Source: Dactylorhiza incarnata (Eukaryota; Streptophyta; Magnoliopsida; Asparagales; Orchidaceae). From it: 64,000 nucleotides of DNA. The position numbers were made by a program, and so were the translations under genes. Under the pieces are notes generated by a model. The model made no database searches. It was not told the origin of the DNA and saw only the letters and a list, made by a program, of their open reading frames with translations. Location: assembly GCA_033032865.1 (NCBI GenBank), contig JAWHQI010000028.1:8141001-8205000 (forward strand). Reading direction: 5' to 3'. Positions 63,102 through 64,000 of this stretch are shown here, in pieces; the first letter of the stretch is position 1; each line of letters begins with the position of its first letter.

Positions 63102-64000
63102 TTAAATCAATTTTTTTTTCTTAGAGGAAGAACATTCAGGAATCTCAGCAGCAGCTTCTTTTCCCTTGGTTGAATCCAGTTGATTTGAAGTAGCATCCAT
63201 ATTTTCAGCAACAACTTCTTCTTGGACTGCAGGCTCCTTATCTTTAGCAGGTACAGCAGTGTCTTCATTCAGATTTGTAGCTGAGTTCTTTTCGACATTG
63301 GTTGCCTTAATCTCAACAATCATCCTCTTGAGCTCTTGCCTTCTAAAGTACATAAAAGGTTTTGGGATGTACCTAGATGGCATTCTTTGTGGGTTATCTT
63401 TCTTGACTAGGTTTTCTTTGAATACCTTATCTCTTTTAGTGTTCCTTTCAAGATGTCTTATCCATTCCTCAGTTGGATATAACTTATCAATATCTGTGCA
63501 CATCTGACCATGGCTTACCCAAGCATTCAGGATTATCTTCTTGGAATCATCACTAAAGTATTCAAAGTCAGGGTCTCTCCTGTTTTCATCCCTTTGGTTG
63601 GCCATGAATTCCTTAGTGAGCAAAACATGCTCTCTTTCTCTTTGCTCTTTCAATCTCTGATTTTGTGATGTTGCTTCTTCATGAGGGAAATCCCAGTCTT
63701 CTGCCCTATTAATATCTAGTAATGGCAGGTTTAGAGCAATCCTAGTGCCTTGTAGAACTTTCAGTGTGAGGTCAGAATTGATGTGTGCATTTGTATTCTC
63801 CCCCTTTCTGGCTTCTTCATATATCTGTTGATTGAGGTCTTGCTTAACTGTTGTGATTGTGCCAGAGAGAGTTTGGAAGACAGTCTCAAGATCATCTTGA
63901 AGGTCACTTTTTAACCTGCCAACTTCTTCATTCAGATGGGAAGAAGTGGCTTTTGCATCAAGAGCTTGTGATAGAGTTGCAAGTTCTCCTCTCAACTCTT
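63102..64000 (-). CDS. Envelope-position ORF of Copia-I (C-terminal part)
   Basis: Open without a stop from the window edge to TAA at 63102; about 300 residues visible. It lies between pol (out of view) and the 3' LTR, where Sirevirus-type elements carry their so-called env-like ORF. Seen: an N-terminal coiled-coil-like region (LSQALDAKATSSHLNEEVGR, KSDLQDDLETVFQTL), a charged middle (QREREHVLLTKEFMANQRDE), PSRYIPKPFMYFRRQELKRM, and an acidic then basic end (SSSKKKKLI). No signal peptide or membrane segment is visible in this part, so a membrane role is not supported here. Could equally be a structural accessory protein. Confidence 0.65.
   Translation of the reverse strand, partial: ELRGELATLSQALDAKATSSHLNEEVGRLKSDLQDDLETVFQTLSGTITTVKQDLNQQIYEEARKGENTNAHINSDLTLKVLQGTRIALNLPLLDINRAEDWDFPHEEATSQNQRLKEQREREHVLLTKEFMANQRDENRRDPDFEYFSDDSKKIILNAWVSHGQMCTDIDKLYPTEEWIRHLERNTKRDKVFKENLVKKDNPQRMPSRYIPKPFMYFRRQELKRMIVEIKATNVEKNSATNLNEDTAVPAKDKEPAVQEEVVAENMDATSNQLDSTKGKEAAAEIPECSSSKKKKLI

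Larger units (their letters stand above)
54088..64000 (+). mobile_element. Gypsy-G2: second Tat-lineage element, 5' part with nested inserts
   Basis: 5' LTR 54088-55292, leader TTTTGGTGCGGTGAGCGTGG (as in G1) and gag pieces at 55349-55404 and 60453-61449. Chromovirus H and Copia-I interrupt the gag; the rest of G2 would lie beyond Copia-I, outside the window. Confidence 0.88.
61450..64000 (-). mobile_element. Copia-I: 3' end of a Sirevirus-like element
   Basis: On the minus strand: an open frame (64000-63102), a non-coding spacer, purine tract ATTGGGGGAAAT and 3' LTR (62753 to 61450). Inserted in the Gypsy-G2 gag after GCAAG. The rest lies beyond the window. Its LTR is the same subfamily as Copia-B. 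Confidence 0.88.

Noticed and set aside
1..64000. Host genes, tRNA, rRNA or organellar DNA
   Set aside because: No tRNA cloverleaf, rRNA block or gene with non-transposon domains was found by eye; the tRNA-like words are primer-binding sites only.

Overview
This window looks like nuclear DNA from a large, repeat-rich flowering-plant genome, probably heterochromatic or pericentromeric. I could support no host gene, tRNA or rRNA. Nearly every base belongs to an LTR retrotransposon or an accessory gene carried by one. Chromodomain Ty3/Gypsy elements, Tat-lineage Gypsy with an extra RNase H and antisense genes, an Athila-like Gypsy, Sirevirus-like Ty1/Copia elements and tRNA-Asp-primed non-autonomous elements occur together only in plants. 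The species cannot be named from the sequence alone.

The layout is a nest of insertions. The oldest visible layer is a minus-strand Sirevirus-like element, Copia-B, in two pieces: pol plus the gag C-terminus at 5069-9266, and gag, PBS and 5' LTR at 35921-39032. Copia-C (9267-35920) lies between them, with a perfect 5-bp target duplication TCAAG; the gag frame reads through when it is removed. Copia-C is a gag-only element and was itself entered by a Tat-type Gypsy, Gypsy-G1 (12431-31245). G1 carries gag, protease, RT, RNase H, archaeal-type RNase H and integrase on the plus strand, then a 96-bp tandem array and two antisense, intron-containing genes. Its gag holds a non-autonomous element, D1 (13572-19489, TSD GTGCT). 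To the left, Copia-A sits in the 3' end of Copia-B and is cut by the 3' end of an Athila-like Gypsy (1-2847).

To the right, the Copia-B 5' LTR is entered by a chromovirus, Gypsy-E (39033-54087). E contains a rearranged Copia-F (40369-42950), a solo LTR J (43621-44106, TSD ACAAG) and a second non-autonomous copy, D2 (46791-53458). The E 3' LTR is cut by a second Tat element, Gypsy-G2 (from 54088). The G2 gag is cut first by chromovirus H (55405-60452) and then by Sirevirus-like Copia-I (61450 to the window end), which shows an envelope-position ORF.

Two signals stand out. First, at least seven unrelated LTR families each carry their own cluster of short CpG-containing inverted repeats, in most of them directly upstream of the TATA box. 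Some motifs are shared between Copia and Gypsy families. Second, D2 ends in an 18-nt copy of the tRNA-Asp primer-binding sequence beyond its LTR and is flanked by a 131-bp direct duplication of its target. That is what an unprocessed reverse-transcription end, joined at a break without integrase, would look like. Most coding regions are broken by stops, frameshifts or deletions. The Gypsy-G1 integrase frame, the D-family ORF (one lesion per copy) and the antisense genes are the best preserved.
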